This document shows, piece by piece, positions 60,606 to 64,000 of a stretch of 64,000 bases of DNA. Source of the stretch: Closterium sp. Naga37s-1 (lineage: Eukaryota; Streptophyta; Zygnematophyceae; Desmidiales; Closteriaceae); the NCBI GenBank assembly GCA_947471745.1, contig CANJKZ010000263.1, forward strand, positions 1,933,501 to 1,997,500. The letters run 5' to 3'. Position numbers and translations under genes: made by a program. The notes under the pieces are model-generated. The model was not told the origin of the DNA. It was given only the letters and a program-made list of their open reading frames with translations, and did no database searches. The number at the start of each line of letters is the position of its first letter. The first letter of the stretch is position 1.

Positions 60606-61748
60606 CTGGGAGTGGCACAGAGGGAGGAATGAGAGGAGAAGGTTGAGATTTGAGATTCCTCCTAGTGAGGAAGAACAACCTAATGTCAGCAACATCTAGT
60701 ATCACTGAGGATGAGAAGGGAAGGAGTGCTTTCTTTATTCGCAGCTATCGGCCATTCCCTTGTCTTTTGCAGTGAGGCTTGCTACTCTGGCTGCTTTTGA
60801 AGCGGGGAGTGACGCGAGTTTTTCAGCCAACTGCCGTTGTCAGCTATAGGAGTTGGGGCTCTGGCTGCTAATGGATTAGCGGGCCGCAGATAGAAATGGA
60901 AATAAATAATAATAATGATAATAATAAAATATGATAAGTGAGGGTTGGTGTCCCAAACTGTTATCCACTGAGCAGGATAGGGGTTTGTCAGTTCTCCTGT
61001 ACCAGTGAGGATAAATCAGCTGCCACCTGCTGTGGTGTGGAGTTTGTTGATTTGGCTGTTTCTTTCCGAATCAGGAGGGTTTATGACATAATAGTGGTTC
61101 TCGGTGTCTCCCATATCAGAGGCTACTTCTGGAGCGTAGAAAACAGAATGAATGCCACCTGCTGCATCGGGGCTTGGTGGTCTGGATGTGAATGAATCAG
61201 TAGGGAGAGGACAGAGGGGGATAGGGGAAAATAAGATCATCTTATTCAATGACGTTCAATGCTTAGTCCCGAGGCCGCCTCAGTTCCATCCGGCATGGTG
61301 TCCTTGTTTATTGTTTGTTTATCTTAATTTCTGCCGCAAAGCACCTTCGGACTGCGGCGCCATCCTGAGAAGGTCCTAATTTCTGGGACCAGGAGGTCCT
61401 ACTTCTTCCTCTGGCACCTGGGGAGGGGGGAGAGGGGTGCAGGGAATTCCCTGTCAAGGGGGGGAGGGGGGGAGGAGAGGGGGAAGGGGGGATGTAAAAT
61501 GTTTGTGAATCGACGTTAGTATTGATATGAGGTGCCTGTCTCTTTCTCTCTTTTTGGAAGTTCCTGCCCCTGTTTTCCCCGCCGCTTTTGGGGGTATCAG
61601 CTAGAAAAACTTGATTCAACACGCACCTGACAAGCTTCGGAGTTCGTTCAGAATAGCAGCCTGGGGTGCAGCACTCAATGAGAGCGGGAAGGGGTCGACG
61701 GGTTTGTGGGAAACTCTTTGGGGATGAAATGATGTTTGAGGCAGGTAC

Positions 61749-61917
61749 CTGGAAGTTCCCAAGGCTCGGACTTGTACAGATCCACGTCGCCAATCACGTT
61801 CCATGCGATGGAAAGGCCCTCCACGCGCCGCCTGAGGTAGTAACACAGCAGCTCCTCGTCCGTCGGCCGGAACCGAAACCCTGGCGGGAAACTAGTACTA
61901 TTCTCAAGAATTATCAT
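61749..61917 (-). CDS. NAC D exon 1 (NAC subdomains A-B)
   Basis: Start taken at ATG 61917 (MIILENSTS), giving the same 169-nt length as NAC B exon 1; an in-frame ATG at 61941 (MQRTARVI) is possible. It reads [19 protein letters not shown] and DVDLYKSEPWELP, ending CCAG|GTACCT in phase 1. Confidence 0.88.
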
Positions 61918-64000
61918 GATGACACGCGCTGTCCGTTGCACGCTGACTTCCAGGCTGGACTAACTTCTACCTTAAAGGTGAGCAGCTTGAAGATTCTGTC
62001 GAAGGTCAGGAGAGAACTTGAAGTTGGGATGGTCACAATTGGGTAACATTTCCGACCTAAAACGAGCATTGCGGAGTTGAGCCTTTTTGCAAACCTTATT
62101 GCACGTGGACTTACAATTGTGGTTCGCCTCAGTGCCTCACTTGGGCTACTAGTACTGCTGTAGAACTGTTAATCATGGCGGTTTCATTAATCTTGCTTTC
62201 TTTTTCTCAGACGTTTTGACTTAGAAAGCCTTGTTTCAGTGGCTGGGAAGCACTTGCCGAGGAAAAACAACCCCTGATTGGCAAACAAGGTTGGAACACC
62301 AAATATTTGGTTGAGGGCTGAACATGCTACTTGCTACCTTTCTAAGGTGATGAATGACACTTGAAGGTGAGGCTTGGTGTTCTGACCTGACAGGTCCACA
62401 GTGGCGGATGTGAAGTGAGCCCTCAGTGCCAAGTGGCACTGTCTTAGTGGCACTAGAGAGGAAGGCATGGTGTACACAAATCCCACAAAAGGGTGCTTAG
62501 CTTAGTGGCAGTCAGCTCGACCTCCTCTGTCTGTTTCAGTCCAATCCCAATCTAAAAACTGGGCAGCGTAACAGTAATCAGGTGTATGACTCCACCGCAT
62601 ATAGGGCGGCAAATTTCGCACGGATTCGTCAACATCGCAACTACACGTTTGGTCATTGGTGGTGGTGAGGCAGTTTGGTTTGTCAGAAATGTACCGACCA
62701 AATGCTGCTCGTCAGGGTGGTTTGGACTTTCCCAACAGGTGGGAATATGTTGATTGGCAGAGAACCTGCTGCAAAGTTCCGGTTCGGTTCTAAGCTGCCC
62801 AAAAAACGATGAACACTACTATTGAAGTGGACCTTGATTGTACAGCACCAAACAAGCCTAGCCCCTCTCTATGGTTCTGCACTTGCAACCATAGAGTTAC
62901 ACCCTCTTTCGCGCTAGTAAAGCATCTGGTTGCAGAACATACGCGTGTTGTAGAACGTCACCACGTTCAGAACGGTCTTGTCACCTACTGTACAATAACA
63001 ATGCGAAGAAACCGGTTGGGTGAGGTGATGAAATGTACGAACAACGCTGTCAGCGTTTTCGTCTGGTTGGAAAGGTTATACAGCGATTACAGATTTTTTC
63101 GCCCTGAGCCAGTCTGTCATGTGGTTCGGCTTTTCCCCTCAGGTTGCTAGGAAACGCTTTATGGCACCTAATCGCAAGAGCCAAGTACTGTAGCGACGAG
63201 TCGCCCAAGGTGAGAAGGTTGAGAAAGAGGGTGTACTTCTACGCTCACTTCGGGTGGTACTGCTGCTGTTGGTCAGTTGTGGAAACGTGTCATTTGCAAA
63301 CAGTATGGTACTTTTCTGTGAAGTACTTTTTCCTTGACATCAGTTGTACAAACATGAAGTAATGCCGCGAAGCTCTAGTACTTTTTCCTTTACATCAGTG
63401 TATATCCTCTCCTGATAGCACATTATTGTCTGTACAGCAGTTTAGGTGAGCCGTTTACCCAACAAAGGTGACGGTCAAGTAAAAAGGGCCAGCATTTTAG
63501 AATCAACCCTCCAAACGGGGTGGCCTTCGTCGCAACATTCGACAAACGGAAAGGGCCGTCGTCGCATCGGACGAAAATGTCAACTGTGAACTGCAGACAA
63601 CGACGACTGTGTCGGAGTACAGTGCACAGTTTTCACGACCGCGTCTCACTTGGTGGGTTGGTGAGGTGAGATGTCATCGTGGACGACGGCAATGGAGTAC
63701 GCGCTAGGCCAACATAACAGCAAATTTGCTTAAAGTGAATCACAAGTTCGATATATTCAGTAAAAAGCTTTTGTTCTGTTTTCCAATATTTATATATTTG
63801 AGCCTCACACGATACATGCCATTGCAACAAACTTTCCCGCAAACCATAGCAATGGCCCATGATCTACATTGGATGTGGGTGTGCCACGTACATAATGCTA
63901 TAAGATTCAAGAGTGCTACCTAGGATAAAGCAAAAGAATTGCAACACATCGAGCAGCACTACCAGGGGTTTTGCGTGCCACACAAGATCCTGGAGTGTGC
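61918..64000. other. Upstream region of NAC D, no gene seen
   Basis: No convincing coding frame; the 113-codon frame at 62809-63150 has no family features. Several blocks match the upstream region of NAC B in order over at least 1.4 kb, so this is duplicated promoter-side DNA. A perfect 10-bp hairpin lies at 62867-62896. Confidence 0.6.
62867..62896. repeat. Perfect 10-bp inverted repeat upstream of NAC D
   Basis: CTCTATGGTT, a 10-base loop, AACCATAGAG. NAC B has different sequence at the corresponding place. Confidence 0.7.

Noticed and set aside
62809..63150. 113-codon frame upstream of NAC D.
   Set aside because: No recognisable family, and NAC B's matching region does not keep the frame.

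Overview
The window is nuclear DNA of a green plant of the streptophyte lineage. The evidence is three-exon genes with canonical GT-AG introns, NAC transcription-factor domains (a family known only from streptophytes), plant-type Ty1/copia elements primed by initiator tRNA-Met, and a decayed Ty3/gypsy element. The very glutamine-rich proteins, GC-rich copia elements and divergent NAC tails suggest a charophyte alga; a Closterium-like zygnematophyte is my best guess, but the sequence does not decide it.

The window holds four paralogous NAC genes, called A to D here, in two convergent pairs. NAC A (+, only exon 3, cut by the left edge) faces NAC B (-, 17159 to 3654). NAC C (+, 47957 to 53988) faces NAC D (-, 61917 to 54727). 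Exon 1 encodes NAC subdomains A-B, exon 2 encodes C and most of D, and a 3-5 kb exon 3 encodes the end of D (KTDWVMHEYRL), a low-complexity insert, subdomain E (WVVVRVLKRSS) and a 1,000-1,500-residue Gln/Ala/Gly/Ser-rich tail. All four genes end in the same peptide, SPKRSREEDC. The 3' flanks of B and D match, and so do their 5' flanks, so the A/B and C/D pairs look like copies of one ancestral block.

NAC B is broken. A 6.5 kb copia element lies in exon 3 in sense orientation with a TGCAC target duplication, and two glutamine codons have become stops. NAC C looks intact, but a 3.8 kb copia element sits 53 bp upstream of its ATG, so its nearest visible TATA box lies in that element's LTR. NAC D looks intact and carries a run of 96 glutamines.

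About 30 kb between the pairs is nested retrotransposons. A decayed gypsy element (+, about 19.8-39.6 kb) is split by copia Element 2 (+, 21106-28758, one nonsense codon), by a 1.1 kb repeat with a second copy at 19.8 kb, and by copia Element 3 (-, 31519-39038, intact 1,974-residue polyprotein and identical LTRs). A decayed minus-strand copia abuts its RT region at 39.6-41.9 kb. About 2.2 kb before Element 4 has no recognisable gene. No tRNA, rRNA or CRISPR was seen.
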